Of a stretch of DNA of 64,000 nucleotides, positions 11,742-26,481 are shown piece after piece. Made by a program: the position numbers and the translations under genes. The DNA is from Medicago truncatula (taxonomy: Eukaryota; Streptophyta; Magnoliopsida; Fabales; Fabaceae), in the NCBI RefSeq assembly GCF_003473485.1, contig NC_053043.1, positions 11,852,001 through 11,916,000 of the forward strand, in the 5' to 3' direction. How positions within the stretch are numbered: the stretch's first letter is position 1; each line of letters opens with the position of its first letter. Below the pieces are notes generated by a model. That model saw only the letters and a program-made list of their open reading frames with translations, had not been told where the DNA came from and did not search any database.

Positions 11742-12940
11742 ATTTACTGTTAGGGATAGCATATGTTGGTTGGTTAAAATAATAGAAAATTCAGAAAGTC
11801 CTCTTTTATCTGTCTAATTATTTATTTTGCTCCACAATTGATGTTTGCGGGGTTAGCTTGCCATTTTTCGTCAATTTTTTGGTGTCAAAGTTCTCCAATT
11901 GTGAACACACTGTAAAGTAGAATATGTTATCAGGTTTGTGGTGGAAATGTATATTTCTTTTTACTGTGACTTTACCTCTCCAAAATCATAATTGTTTTTT
12001 TAAGTTTTTTAAAAGCTTTTACATTTCTACATAAAAAGGAATTGATTTTCGTAGATATTAATAAAAAAAAACTGATTCTGGACACCTTATGTGCATTGGG
12101 ACACCTATATAAGGTGTTTAGAATGAACAAATTACATGATAAGTTTGTAAACAACAGAAAGATAAATTTCAAGCTAAAATTTGTGTAAGCGAGAGTTCTT
12201 CAATGAATTTCATTTGCAATTCATCGGGTCATGGTGAAATTTGTCTGTGCCTTTGCCTGTGTAGACAGAACTCTCATTTTTTAGGGTGAATCACATAAAT
12301 TTTGATGTGTTCTTGTATGATATTTTTGTATTCATCAAACATTATTAGCAACAAGCTGATCTGGCCATTAACTCCACGTATGGTTGATTTTGATTATATG
12401 GTTGCTAACATAGGTCGTCTTTCTTCAAGCTGCAATGAAATCCTAGTGTTTATCTTCTTCCCTCAAATTGTCCACTTGGGATTCATAGTTCCTAATCCTT
12501 TTCCCTACAAGTCTAATTCTTGAAATCGTACCAACTGAGTTTCAAATTTCTCGTTATAAGAATAATAATACAATAACCATGAGTGCTAAGATGGAAGAGA
12601 TACATAAGTCAACATGTTACAAATAAAGCACCAAAACAAGGACACCACCAAAAAAAAAACTAAATTAATTTTCAGGTAAAACCAAACATATACATTTGTG
12701 CTCCATTGATAGTAATTGTAAGAGAAACCTTTAACTTCGAATTTGATTCACGACCGTACCATGAACTCTATCATGTCAATAAGAGGATCTTCTAAGCAAT
12801 CTTGATGACTAAATATCATATGGTTAAGATACTTTCAAATCGACCACATGCAAGTCAATCAAATCGGATGAAGACATTCCTTCACTCTTTTTCCCCATGC
12901 GACACCAAATCTATCAATTAAACCACATGACAAAATCTAT
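11742..12940. other. 3' flank of the hydroxylase gene and spacer
   Basis: Probable 3' UTR directly after the stop codon, then AT-rich spacer. No coding sequence is recognised. Confidence 0.4.
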
Positions 12941-12949
12941 TGTATGTCA

Positions 12950-13070
12950 ACGCTCAACCGATTCTTAACTAAGACAAGACATTCGAAAAACAAATTTTTG
13001 GATGTTTCATACATGTTACATCCTTCCACACACAAAAACGATGCCATGTGTCGTACCTATCTATGAATCA
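12950..13070 (-). pseudogene. LINE relic: zinc-binding region of a reverse transcriptase (zf-RVT)
   Basis: The minus strand reads 'RHMASFLCVEGCNMYETSKN' followed by 'LFFECLVLVKN'. This matches the zf-RVT pattern C-x3-C-x4-ET-x2-LFF-x-C downstream of plant LINE reverse transcriptases. Stop codons flank it on both sides. Nothing else of the element is convincingly readable. Confidence 0.5.
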
Positions 13071-13723
13071 AATTATCTTGAGTTGGAAGACAAATATTTA
13101 AGAATATCCAAGAAAACAACGATAACTAAGATGTTATTAATTCAAAGTTAGAGATCAACGCATAAACTTCTTTGATTGAATTCATTACACCATAATTGAG
13201 GTTCTAATTTCAATACATACTCTAAATTATCATGTAAAGAAAATGTTAGATAACAAAGTCATACACTCCTCTACTAACTCTTCTACCTCCTAAACAAACA
13301 AACCGCTTCTCTAACTCCATCCCACTCTATCTACAGCACTCCTACTCGCCATATCCTTCACAAAAACATATTTTTCAATTGCTAAATTAAATAACCTACT
13401 AGTTTTTATAGGGTAATTCAAACCATTTCATGTAAATTCTATTGTTTAGATGATAGATTTAGACAATTTTTAAAATAAATGAATTTTATGAATTATTTTG
13501 TCAAAATTAAATTTAAAGAATTTCAAATTTCACCGAAACTAAGAACATTAAAAATCTTTCTTTACACTATACAATGTGAATTTCAATTTGGTCATTATAA
13601 TTCTAAAATTTTACTAATTGATCTAAAAGAATTATAAAAAAAATGAAATTTGGTTTATTGACTGGTTCCTCAACTCTTTGAAATTTCATAAAAATGATGT
13701 CAATTTTGATGATATAAGTTTGA

Positions 13724-13912
13724 GTAATGCTAACAACAATATCTTTTAGACACTTTCTTTACAACTCATTCTCTTATTGGGTTAAATCAACGCGGGTCCT
13801 ACAATTTGGAAATGGAACTCGGATAGAATGGTGGCACATTCATTGATTTTATCCAATAAAACAATAAGTGTTAGAGAGAGTGTATAAAAGAGTGTTGCTA
13901 GCATTCCTCTAT
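13724..13912. mobile_element. MITE, same family as 9538-9722
   Basis: The left end 'aatgctaacaacaatatctttta' type sequence is inverted at the right as 'aaaagagtgttgctagcatt'. Length is about 190 bp. It shares the 'gctarcaacac' terminal motif with the intronic element at 9538. Confidence 0.55.
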
Positions 13913-14377
13913 AAGTTTATACCGAGCTATGCTATTTCTTTAAGTTGTGTTCTACAAGTGAACGAATGGTTGGAACCAATTAGATTAATCAGTATTTAAA
14001 TTAAAGTTTTTTTTATAAAGAAATGATGTTTGCACATTTTTTTTTTTTTTTTTATGATAATTTATACAATCATCATGTAACAACTTTTGAACAACTCTCG
14101 TACTTATATTATTTTTGATAAATATGAAAAGAGAAAATGAAAGTTGTGAAAAAAGTTATTACAATTAATTATTCAAATATCATTCCTCATTTTTAAAAAA
14201 TTGATCCATCAATATTATTGTTTTGTCTAGTTTGAGGCCAACACATCTAAACTTTCTCCTTCAAAAAACCTACAGTCAAAAAACAGTAAAAAAACAAACC
14301 CGGGGCAATTCGGTTTTTATTCGTACTAAACAGCAAACACTGTTGAGTACTCACTCATCCATCGAAAAAAGTGATAG

Positions 14378-14499
14378 AGGGTTTAGGGTTTTTAAAATCA
14401 AATGCGACTCCTCTCTCAGATGCACATGTATGTACCTTCTTGACTCTTCTTCCTCGCTCGCTCGCTCGCGCTTCTAATGGCGGTTCATCTCAAACCCTA
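14378..14499 (+). promoter_or_regulatory. Telo-box motifs in the proximal promoter/leader of the EMB1611-like gene
   Basis: A doubled telo-box ('agggtttagggtttt', AAACCCTA on the other strand) starts at 14378 and a single AAACCCTA lies at 14492-14499. These motifs are common near transcription starts of plant genes active in dividing cells. A 'ctcgctcgctcgcg' run lies between them. The role is inferred. Confidence 0.45.
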
Positions 14500-14500
14500 A
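14477..14500 (+). promoter_or_regulatory. Upstream ORF 1 (7 codons) of the EMB1611-like gene
   Basis: ATG at 14477 encodes MAVHLKP and stops at 14500, 31 bases before the main start codon. It overlaps the second telo-box. If the transcript starts upstream it would dampen translation of the main frame. Confidence 0.4.
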
Positions 14501-14507
14501 ATCTCCG

Positions 14508-14528
14508 ATGCAAAAAAATCAACAATAA
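14508..14528 (+). promoter_or_regulatory. Upstream ORF 2 (6 codons) of the EMB1611-like gene
   Basis: ATG at 14508 encodes MQKNQQ and its stop ends at 14528, three bases before the main ATG at 14532. Such tight spacing leaves little room for re-initiation, so the main start (context accATGG, strong) would rely on leaky scanning. Confidence 0.4.
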
Positions 14529-14531
14529 ACC

Positions 14532-17500
14532 ATGGCGGCAGAACAAGCATTCAATCCTTCTGAATCGGAAAATCACTGTTGCGCTGAGGTATGCTATCTT
14601 TTCTTTTTTTCTTCTTGATTTTCCCTTGTTTTTGTTTTCACTGATTGAAATTTGAAATCTGTGTTTTGGTTTTTTGTGATTTTAGTTGAAGAAAAAGTAT
14701 TCCAAGCTTCAAGAATCACGAAATGCTCTACGTGAAGCTGTTAGGTTACTTGAAGGAACGGTGAATAATTTCCAAGCTCAAAATGCTAATCTCAAAACAG
14801 GTTTGATAGAATTTCAAATCTCATTATGATGAAAATGGGTTGTTTTGTGCATTTCTGTTGTGTTTTATTAGATTTGTGATATTGATTATATTCAAAATAA
14901 AATTATTGACTAAGGGCCTGTTTGGATTGACTTATTTTAAAGCGCATGTAAAACAGCTTATGCATATAAATAAGCTTTTATGTATTATTTATAAGCTTGT
15001 TAAGTTAGTTTATGAAAACACAGCTTATGAAGATACACTTTTTGTTAGTGAGAACTTATAAACTAACATAAAACCTTATTTATTTGCAGAAGCTATTTTT
15101 AATAAGCTCAATCCAAACGGGGCCTAAAGTTATGTGTAGTGTGTATGATATTGATGATTGCTTGTATTAAGGACCAATACAGACATGTTAATGACACAGT
15201 GATAAGTTTTTTCTTTTTCTTTTCTTAATAGAATATTTTTTAGTATACTTAGATGTTTGATTAGTATTTTTTGTTTGAACTCTGGTCCTCCAATACTTTC
15301 AACCCTCAACTCGAACCAGTGAAGTTGAGTGTACACCAACACTTCTGATTGAAGGTGTGTCAGGTGTCCGACCCATGTGATTACGTGCAATTAATTCATT
15401 TTTAAATTGTTTTACCAGTGTCAGTGTTGTGCCTGTATCGGTGCTTCATCATAGGTTGAGCTACTCATACCTCCCCACTAGTGATAATTTGAGGAAATGA
15501 AAGTTATTGAATATAATTACACATGTTGGTGTTGTGTTGGTGTTCAATGTTGACATGTGTCGGACACCCGAAACACTTTCAATTTGGAATGTTGTTGTGA
15601 CTCGGTGCTACATAGCATGATACTCAAAGTAAAATGACCGATGAATTGAAAGAAATGTTTGTTAAAGCATTGTGCACATGTGTACTGTATACCTCAATTC
15701 AAGTCTTTAGCGATGTCTAACTATGTTTGTTGAGGATAAACTTGTGCTGTTTTGTGTGATGATTTTCTGAGTTACGAAAAATTGCTAGATTGAAATAATG
15801 CTTTACTTGACTTAGGTGATAGGAGAGAACAAGATTTTTATCTGTATTTTTATTGAGTGGTAACACTCAGAGTTGGTGGTTATCCACTGGGAGAAGATAC
15901 ACTGATAATATGAAGGCAGCAGTATCACACAAAATATTGTTGCAGTTGTGGCTTATTTGTAGATGATAGAAAATTGCACATGGCTTATTGCTTGCTTCAG
16001 TAGTTTTGCTTTTGAATAAGAAATTGATATATTTGAATGTTTGTGGTGTTTTTCCCTTGATGCCCCCTTTTTATTTTTATTTTTCCTCTCAGTGTGATTT
16101 GTGAGAGGCATAATTTAACCAAACTTTGTAACTTGTAGTTTCTGCAGCATACCAGGAAGAATTAGCGAGAGCGAAAATTGAAAAAGAGAAAAATCTTAAA
16201 GAACTCAATGCTAAGGTTTCTTTAGAGAATGAAGTTTCTGCCTTAAAATCTGAGATCACTGCATTGCAGCAGAAATGTGGCACAGGTGCTCAGGAAGAAA
16301 ATGGGGACGTGAAGTCTTTGAAAGCCGATATATATGACAGGGATAAGGAAATTGAAAGATTGAAGAAACTTGTGGAGAAAGAAAAGAAAAGGGCTGATTC
16401 TGAGAAGAAGGTTGCCGTGAATGAAAAAAAGAAGGCTGCTGAAGCTAGTAAGTTATTGGAAGCAGAGAAGAAAGTTTCTTTGGATAAGGGGATGCAGCTT
16501 TCCAAAATCGAAGCAGAGAAGGCTGAGGAGTATAGGCTTCAGAAAGTTCGCTTGGAGAAAGAAGTTGGTGAAACAAAAATGAAGCTGGCTTCTGAGTTGT
16601 CAAAGTTTGAAGAGGCAATCAAAAGAGTTGAAACTGAAAAACAGAAGCTCTTAGTGGAGAAAAGGAATGCAGAGTCAAAGATGAAAAAAGCTCAAGTGCA
16701 GGCAGAGGTTGAAAAACAGAAGGCTGCTAGGGAAAAGCGGCGTGCAGATGAGGAGCAAGTTAAAGTAGAAGAGCAGAAGAGGCTCGCCAAGGAGGCAAAG
16801 CATCTTGCTGATCAGAGGTCTCTGGAATTATTGAAGGATAAGAAGGTAATCGATGATTTGAAGCAGAGGATACATGAACTTTCATCACCAAGAAAACATA
16901 ATGAAATATCTGGAGTATCCCCTAATGTGAATGCTGAAAGTGATAAAATACACTTTCTGAAAAGCAGTTTAGAGCTTGAAAAATTACGTGCAAAGCATGC
17001 TAGGGAAAAGTTAAAACACGAAAGGAAGAAGTTTGAGCATGAAAGGATGAAGTTTAAATATGAAGAAAGTTGTCGTAACATTTTACAGCATGAATTGCAC
17101 CGTTTAAAGCTTGATTTTATTCAAAACTACAATCACCTCAATATGCTGGATGCATCCTTTTCACCTGTCGCTGGAAGTATACATGGACTAGCTAAGGTTT
17201 GTTTTCTTGCCGAACTATTTTCAGTAACATAAGTTCAGAGTAAAGTTTGTTATTTTGTATCCTTTCATCACACCATGGCACATATAGGTTTTCAAATGCA
17301 TAAAAAGTAATTTAATATTGATATGAATGGTAATAATACTGTCTTTCAATGTTAATAATGAACTTAATGTTATTATACAAACTAAAAGAGGACAGCTGCA
17401 ATGGTAGTAGAAAACAGCCTTTATTTCGCACATCAGAAATTTTCTGTTAAATCTGTAATTGAATCTAAAGTGACTTCAATTATTAACACATGAATAGTAA

Positions 17501-20500
17501 TTTTAGGATGACAGCATTTGATTGGCAGATGAGGAAGACAAATCCTGGTAAAACTGTATTTGTTGGATGAGTATTTGCAAAAAGCTGAAACTGCTGACTG
17601 CGTTGGTATTTGTTCACAAAATCTTTTGCACACGTTAATTTTTGGCTTGTAGTTTTTTGTGGTTTAGTTTCCTTAGAAGCAAAACTTATGTTGATCAATT
17701 TTTGCACACGTTAAAGGTATGTAGATAAAAGGGGTAAGCTAGCTGTATGCTATGAATTTTTGATATAAATCTTATGGTTGTGAAAAATAATTTTGTAGCT
17801 CCCTTTATTGTTTGACTTATTTCAATATGTTAGTGGTTCCTAACTGTGATAATTTTTTAATGGTCTCTTTTTCATTGAATATGTGGATGGTCTGTGAAGA
17901 TAGAAATTGTAAAAGGTTAGGTCTTAAGTTTAAAATTTATACTTTGAAAATTTCTTTTAGCATGTATATCTTACCTGTACATATGTCTGATCAATTTTTG
18001 TCTGCTGGATGATTGGATTGCAGTCTCAGAATAAGCCAAGCATGCAGAAACCTGAAGTCACGACTCAACTCTGCAGTCTAGGTATGCCTCAAATGCACAG
18101 CTCTGTTGAAAATGAACTTTCAAAGCCTTGCAGCATAAGGATTGGTGCATGCGATTCTTTAAGGAAAAGCATGCAGAGTCCTCCACTTCTTGCTATATCT
18201 GAAGGGAATTATACTGAACCCATTACAGGTATTGGTTCTAAATTGGAGCCTCTCATAGGAAGCTCAAACAGAACATCGATACAGTATGCAGTAAATTCTA
18301 GTACAGCATCTTTTTCTGATGCACACTTGATGGGCTCACAGGAAAGGGGTGCTTTGCAAGTTACCACATCACCAAAATCAGCTGAGGAGAACTTCAATGC
18401 AAGATCAAGCATGTTGAAACCATCTGACAGATCAGTTATTGGTCATGATGGAATAAGGAATAGGATTTCTGATACAATTGAATGTGTTGCAAATTTGTCT
18501 TCTGAGGGTAAGAAGTTAAACATGCAGCTAGAAGATAAGCTCTCTGACTTATGTGGTTTATTGTATGACAAAATGAACGAACCCGTTGAAGGAGGGAGAG
18601 AGATGGTTACTAATCATAGGGACAATCTACATGCAGAGAATGACAGGCCCCATAAGAAGAGAAAGAAATCTCATAGGGAAAAAGCAGGTACTTCCGTGGA
18701 AACAGAAGATCCAAAAGCCGTAGTCTATGAGGATGCAGATGGCTTCAGACAAACTACCCGTCCTGCATTATGTACTCAAACTACTCAGGCATGCAGGGAG
18801 AAGATATTTGATGCCTCAAACAACTTTGATGAGATATATAATGGAAATGTTATGAAGTTGTTAGTCTTGGAAAATGCTGTTGATGAGGAACGCTATAGCA
18901 TAGCGATGAATGCACCCTTGTCACCACTATGTTTTCCCGAGACTGAAACATTTGCTTTGGATAATATGGAGCCTTTTCAGAATGAAGTTCTCCACACTGA
19001 CTTGTTGGACCAAAGAGATTCCTCTCCTTCAACTATATGTGATGTCATTGATGTTGAGATGAATTCCAACGTGCAGAAGTTTGATGCAATTACAATTCCT
19101 TGTAATGAACACAGGGCAAAGCAGGCTGTACAAACTGATGTGAAGTTGCAGAACACTCATTCTTTGGAAAATTTAAGGGATACATTTCTGGTGGAGACTG
19201 AAACTGGATCTATACACCATCAACTTCCTAATTTTGGTCTCATAGTATCGGATAGGGAGGATAATAGTTGCATATCTAGGACACTTCTTGCTGCAAGAAA
19301 TTGTATTGCACGGTGCAGTTTGGATACTCAAACTGAATGGGCAGTTGGTAGCATTCTGTCTGCAGTTGACATGGAAGAAATATCCATACAAAAGTACGAT
19401 GTTGTTTGAGATGATAAGTTTATAATATCCATGCTTTGAAACATCTTTACTAGTTTTGATATTCATATTAAGACTATTTTTCTTTACTACTTTACATCAA
19501 AGGCGTGTCTGGTGCAACAGGTGTCGGTATCTGACACCAAAGCATGTAGTTACATTCAAATATTTCATTTTCTCAAATTATTACTGGTGTCGACATGTTA
19601 GTGATGGTCCGGTATCCTTGTCTGTGTCAGTGCTTCACAGTAGTTACTAAATCATTTTATTGTCTAGTTTTTTATGAAGGCAAATGATGGTTATTGTTTC
19701 TTTTGATTTCTTTCAGTGAGAAGCATTCTGTGTTGTTGACGCTTTTGCTGTTCAACTTCACCATGACTGCAATGAAGTTTGGTGGTGGCAACCTACTCCT
19801 TTGCTTGAGTTCTTATGCTGAACACATTTGTAGAGGTTCGTTCATCTCTTTCATGTTTGTTTGTTTTTTGTATATTTGAAACAATGTTATGCTAGATTGT
19901 ACTCCCTCCATTCCAAATTAAGTTTCGTTTTCGTATAAAAAAAATCTAACAAAATAAGCGTCATTTTGCTTTTTTCCTATGTGACAATAATTATCCTTTC
20001 CCAATTCTACACCAATTAATACTCTGTGCACCACTTTCAAGACATTACACTCCACTACACATTTATGACAATGGCTAATAGCCAATTGATATTGAAGATA
20101 ATATTATAAAATTGCGACATTCTTTTATTCTTTTATTCTTTTTTAGTTTTTCTTAATTTGTATGAAAAAACATGGACACCATTTATTTTGGAACGGAAAA
20201 GGGGACAACTTTTTTGATATTGTGTTATAGTACACCAAATTGTAGTTGTGTTAGTAAGTTGGTAAATCTATTTTAATGATGAGTTACATATTTGTTACAA
20301 CATGTTACATCAATGGTGGATTGAAATTATATTAACTATAGGTTACTTTTGGGCACTCTGTTGAACTTATAACTTCTCTATTTTTTTGGGCAGTTATGAC
20401 TGATGCAGACACAAGAGTTTTGCTTTTAGAAAAATTTTCATTGCTGGGGCTGCTCCGCCTTTTTGAAGACTTTCTTATAGAAGGAAAAGTTATTTTGAAA

Positions 20501-23212
20501 AATGTTGTACCTACTGAGACCTCATCTGATAGTAATTTGAGAAACGATAGTTTTCTGGATGGCATAGACACACTATGTGCTAATGAAGCTACAAATGAGC
20601 AGCTGGTAGCGGCGAGTATTATACTAGCATCATTATGTGCTGCAACCGATTATATTGGATTTATTTCTGAGGCATCATATAATATTCTTAGGCTCTGCAG
20701 ATGTGATTCGTTTGTGGTGCTAACTATTCTTCACATTTTTGCTAATCTGGGTGGAAGAACGTATTTTAACTCGTGCAGTTATGGCTTGATGGTGACTGTC
20801 TTGAAATCTCTAGTTATGTTTATTGAGGGAGGGAGTGTATCTGTCACTACTTCTTGTCTTCCAGCAATAAATCAGCTGCATACTGATCTATGTTCTAATG
20901 TTAAATGCCCTTTCTCAGAAGGTGCCGAGTCCATTGATGTTGTTACATCATTGCTCTTAGAAAATATCAAGAAGCATCCATTTCAGCAAGAAGAACAGTT
21001 TGATTCGTCCAATTTCAGATCCCTTTCAGACAATTATAATAATGGACAGTGCTCTAATCAGGATGTGGTTCCATGCCAACTTAGTGACATTCTCTCATTG
21101 TTGGAGCTTGTTGCAAACAAAATGGTATTTTTTTTTTCCGTGCTTCTTAATATTATCTTTTTATTGCTCTAATTTTAAATGACATTAGTCTGCTGCTGGA
21201 ATTTCATTCCCCATCAGCAAGGTTATTCGTTTTGGATGTCAACTTTTATAATCGGAAAATAAATTCAATAATATGATTAATAGAAATCCTACATTATCAA
21301 ATTAGTATGGCCAGTGTTCAAGAAACAGAAGTCAGTTGATTTGTTGTTTAGTTTTCGGAGATAAGTTAATAATTTTGAAACCTGGCTCTAAGTCTAAGAT
21401 ATTTGTACCTATCATTCTGAAATATTGCGTTTGAATGTTGTCTTCCCAGCCATATCATGGACGACCATGGGCGATGACAGAAATCTATTGACTTATTGGA
21501 CCTTTGTTATGATTAGAAAATGCATGGAAATTAGTCACCTTGTAACAAAATTACTTTCTTGGTACCTTATATTGAATTTTGTTGCTCTCTACATCATCAT
21601 TAAAACTAGCTAATTTTAGGGATATTTTGATAACTTTTGTTTGATGTATGAGTTCATTTGAAATTGTGTCCATGGTTGAGCTTTCAGTTGTTTTTTTGAG
21701 GGGGTCCTTTGAAGTAACCTGGATAAGTATTCAGATACCTGGCCTTCTAATTTGATAGCCTCACCTCAAACCCCTTTTCTTTTATTCTTCTATTGTGAGA
21801 AGGTGATGTTTATTAAAACCTTGCAAATCCTCTGACTGCCTCCTTAATAATAAAGACCTTGTAAATTTTTTCTTTTTGTTTTCATTGACATGCAACTTGT
21901 CTTACACAATTGCTAATTTTTTCTGTTTTCATATTTCTTTGTTCATCTTGATTCAGTTAAATAATTCCTAAGCCTAATCATATAGTTTTCTCTTGTTATT
22001 CAGAGCTGGCAGTGGACCAACACCAAACTTGTTTCTCAGCTGCTTCATGTACTGGACTCTTGTGCTATGGAGAACGCCGCGGTTGCTATCATTGTTCTTC
22101 TTGGTCAGCTTGGAAGGTAAATCGACCTTTGTTTGATGATAATAGTGTTTAAAGTGGACATGCATTCTTATCTTCCTACATATTGTTTATAGGCTACTTT
22201 TTCATGTACTGTAAGGTGGTCACTTCCCTTTGGAACAACATTTTGGGATAATTGGAAAGATTGAGTGTGTCCCTCTCCCTCTACTCTGGAACAGTTTTGT
22301 ATGGTTGAAATGAAAACTTTGGGTAAAAACAATGTAGGCTTATAGCTTCTCTAATCGGCTTGTTATAGGGACTGATGTGCTTATTGTGGAAATAGCAATG
22401 TAGTTTGTGGAATTTAAGTTATGTTAATGTTAATATGGGGCCTGAAATATAATGATAAGAGGACAATAGGACTCCGATGAAATAGGATAAAAAAAGAGTT
22501 ACGCAATTGCTGAAATACTTGTTGATTTGTTTTCCTGTTGTTCTTTTCTAAAATAAGGGAAGCTGTAGTACAACGGTTGAAGTTGCATTTATGTGACTTC
22601 ACTTGTTAAAGTTTTGTAAATGCAAGGTATGACTGCCAATGGGTCCAATCCTTCCCTAGACCCCCATCCCGGGACTTTATTTAATTATGTTTGAATCTCT
22701 ACTGGGATGAATAGAAATAAATTTTGCTTATTGTATGACATCTTTTCTTGGAAGCTTTGTATGGTGAATTTTCCTTTTACATTAACCTCTCATAACTGTT
22801 TCTTCTTGTGTGATCCACATATATATGAACAAGACACAAGTGCTTTTCCATATGTTTATTTTTTTTTATCTTTGTGATTGTTAATTGTGTGTTGACTGTT
22901 ATACTTATCAGGCTTGGAGTTGATGTTGGTGGATATGAAGACCATGGAGTTGAGAATTTGAGAACTAAACTGTTGTCTTATCTATGCAATTCTTCCATGA
23001 AAGCACACACTTCTCTTCAAATTGCTACTGCTACTGCACTGTTTGGCCTTCTTCCTCTTGATTTAGAATCACTTTCGCAGACTGAATTCAGTCTTCCGGC
23101 ATATCCCAGTAAATCTATTTCTGATGACGCTGGAAGTTTAAGGAAGTGGTTTTCTGGGCTAGGGGAACATCAAAAAATTTTGCTTTACAGCATTTTAAGA
23201 CCCACTGAATGA
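14532..23212 (+). CDS. EMB1611: EMB1611/MEE22-like coiled-coil protein, eight exons
   Basis: Predicted 1287-residue protein. Exons: 14532-14588, 14686-14800, 16139-17196, 18024-19393, 19717-19835, 20394-21124, 22004-22116, 22912-23212. All junctions are GT/AG and phase-consistent. The N-terminus MAAEQAFNPSESENHCCAE leads into about 300 residues of Lys/Glu-rich coiled coil in exons 2-3, with repeated 'EKKKA' and 'EKQK' patterns. A polar, low-complexity middle follows (exon 4, with a basic 'HKKRKKSHREK' patch that could be a nuclear signal). The C-terminal third (exons 5-8) is Leu-rich and probably helical. I recognise the protein as the plant EMB1611/MEE22 (At2g34780) type, required in Arabidopsis for embryo and meristem development; the biochemical role is not evident from sequence. 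The exon 4 frame runs 16 bases past its donor to a TGA at 19407-19409, so intron retention there would truncate the protein. It lies tail to tail with BBE-like 1. Confidence 0.8.
14914..15124. mobile_element. hAT-type MITE in intron 2 of the EMB1611-like gene
   Basis: Terminal inverted repeats 'gggcctgtttggattga' (left) and 'tcaatccaaacggggcc' (right) bound a 211-bp AT-rich core with no coding capacity. GGGCCTGTTTGGAT ends are typical of plant hAT-related MITEs (recollection). The target duplication is not clear. Confidence 0.65.
15353..15455. repeat. Dispersed 'ggtgtcggtgtc' repeat, copy 1 (intron 2 of the EMB1611-like gene)
   Basis: The block runs from a 'tcaggtgtccgacccatgtg' phrase through an AT-rich middle to 'tgtatcggtgcttcat'. 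The intron 4 block at 19501-19645 has the same order of motifs. Fragments of the same phrase recur near 15530-15570. Likely a dispersed legume repeat; family unknown to me. Confidence 0.5.
19501..19645. repeat. Dispersed 'ggtgtcggtgtc' repeat, copy 2 (intron 4 of the EMB1611-like gene)
   Basis: Same motif order as the copy at 15353: 'caggtgtcggtatctgac', an AT-rich middle, then 'gtgtcagtgcttcac'. The presence of two copies in separate introns of one gene is probably coincidence of a common repeat. Confidence 0.5.
19902..20203. mobile_element. Degenerate Stowaway-like MITE in intron 5 of the EMB1611-like gene
   Basis: The left end 'tactccctccattccaaatt' is the hallmark of Stowaway-type elements. 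The right end 'atttattttggaacggaa' is its degenerate inverse. The closing 'gggagta' is lost, so the element is old. Confidence 0.5.
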
Positions 23213-24062
23213 TCTTTTTAATCAATACCTTTAGATGAACTGATGAAGATTTTTGTTATCATTCTTCATCGAGGTTGCTCATTGAAAAACTAACTGTACA
23301 GATTATGGGCAATTTAGGCGGTTGAGAGCTTTTGAGATATGGGCTGATGTTGCTCTCAAATTTTGGATACTATGTTAGGGATAATTAATTGTTTCCCTAG
23401 TTATCTTCCAGAAAAAGTTAGTTTTATGTATGTAATTTAGTCTGGTATATGTACATTTATAAATATCAGTTTACCATCCAAAATGGCGTTTATTATCTTA
23501 ATTGTTGAGTTCAGCAGTTTCAGGTTTTATATCAGTTTATTTTGTCAAGATTCACGGTATTACCTACTTTGTGGGGAATAACGTGAATGTCACTGTAAAT
23601 TTCTTAAGTGAAAGTCAGTTCTTAACCATTAAAAAGTAATTTGATGTAATTTGCCGACTCTTTTTTAAAGAGATATGATGTTGAAACATTATTTTTTGAA
23701 CAGTTATAAGAAGCAAAAATTGCTGAAGTTTCTTAAACTAATGTAAATGGTATTATCATCAAAGTGGAGTTAAGAACTTCAAATAGTGTTGCTCTCTATC
23801 ATATATTTTTGCAAGATCTATATTTATGCAAGAATTACTTCTTTCACAGAACAACAACACCTGTCATCAAGAATCTTTCCACATAAAGATAATGTAAAGC
23901 TAGAAATGTTTAAAACAGAAAAACACTCAATCATTATCTTACAACATTAACAACACCAAACACAGAAAATATCAAAATATATTTTTTATTTTGTCTATTT
24001 CACCCAAACAACCCTGCATGAAATTTATAATTACCAACAAGAAACTCTGGCAAATCAGTGCC
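23213..24062. other. Convergent intergenic region
   Basis: This holds the 3' flanks of the EMB1611-like gene (+) and BBE-like 1 (-). It is AT-rich with no coding sequence. Confidence 0.5.
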
Positions 24063-25772
<1,710 letters not shown>

Positions 25773-26020
25773 CTATGGTGCTAATGTGATGGAATAATTT
25801 TACGTATAAGTTGAGCTAAGGTGAACGTCATAAAGTTGAAGAGTGTTAGCATTATCTTGGAGCAAATATTCAGATTTTAATTATGAAAGTGTGGAACATG
25901 GATTTCGTGATCTATCTTTGATTAGAAGAACATCGACCTCATTTATGATAGAATAATCACATTCAAGCTGATTTATTTTAATATTTTTTCTTGCCGTAGA
26001 GCCGTTAAATATTTTTTTTT

Positions 26021-26385
26021 GGCTAAAATATGATGTTGATCTCTGCAAAAATGTCTCGTTTTCGTTTTAGTCCCTGTAATATTTTTTTTTTTGTTTTTGG
26101 TCGCTGCAAATATGTCTCGTTTTGGTTTTGGTCTCTGACCCCCTTTTGTGATGATTTGCACATGTGACACATGATAACTGAACACATCTATTAGAAAAAT
26201 AGTCCCTGCAAAATCTTTTGATTTTTAAAAAGGTTCCTGCAAAATATTTTAGTTTTGAAAATAGTCCTTCCAGGGATTATTTTCAAAAGCAAAATATTTT
26301 GCAGGGACCAAAAACAACAAAAAAAATTACAGGGACTAAAACCAAAACGAGACATATTTGCAGGGACTAAAACCATATTTTAGCC
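26021..26385. mobile_element. Non-autonomous Mutator-like element, 'gtccctgcaaaatatg' family
   Basis: The left arm begins ggctaaaatatg and the right arm ends catattttagcc. Each arm carries three inverted 'agtccctgcaaatatgtctc'-type blocks, and the 365-bp element is nearly all inverted repeat. Flanks are T-rich ('attttttttt' left, 'tattttttat' right), so a 9-bp duplication is plausible but blurred. There is no coding capacity. Confidence 0.7.
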
Positions 26386-26481
26386 TATTTTTTATATAAG
26401 AAATGCTAACGAGTGTCTTAAGTGCATTATTTAATAAATGACTCATATTTAGGATGAAGATTCTAACTCCTAATTCTCAAC

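Noticed and set aside
16290-17081. Open frames on the minus strand opposite exon 3 of the EMB1611-like gene
   Set aside because: They are the complement of a Lys/Glu-rich coiled-coil exon (hence Phe/Ser-rich) and have no family resemblance.
17812-18012. 66-codon frame in intron 3 of the EMB1611-like gene as a separate gene
   Set aside because: Low-complexity intronic reading frame with no motif.
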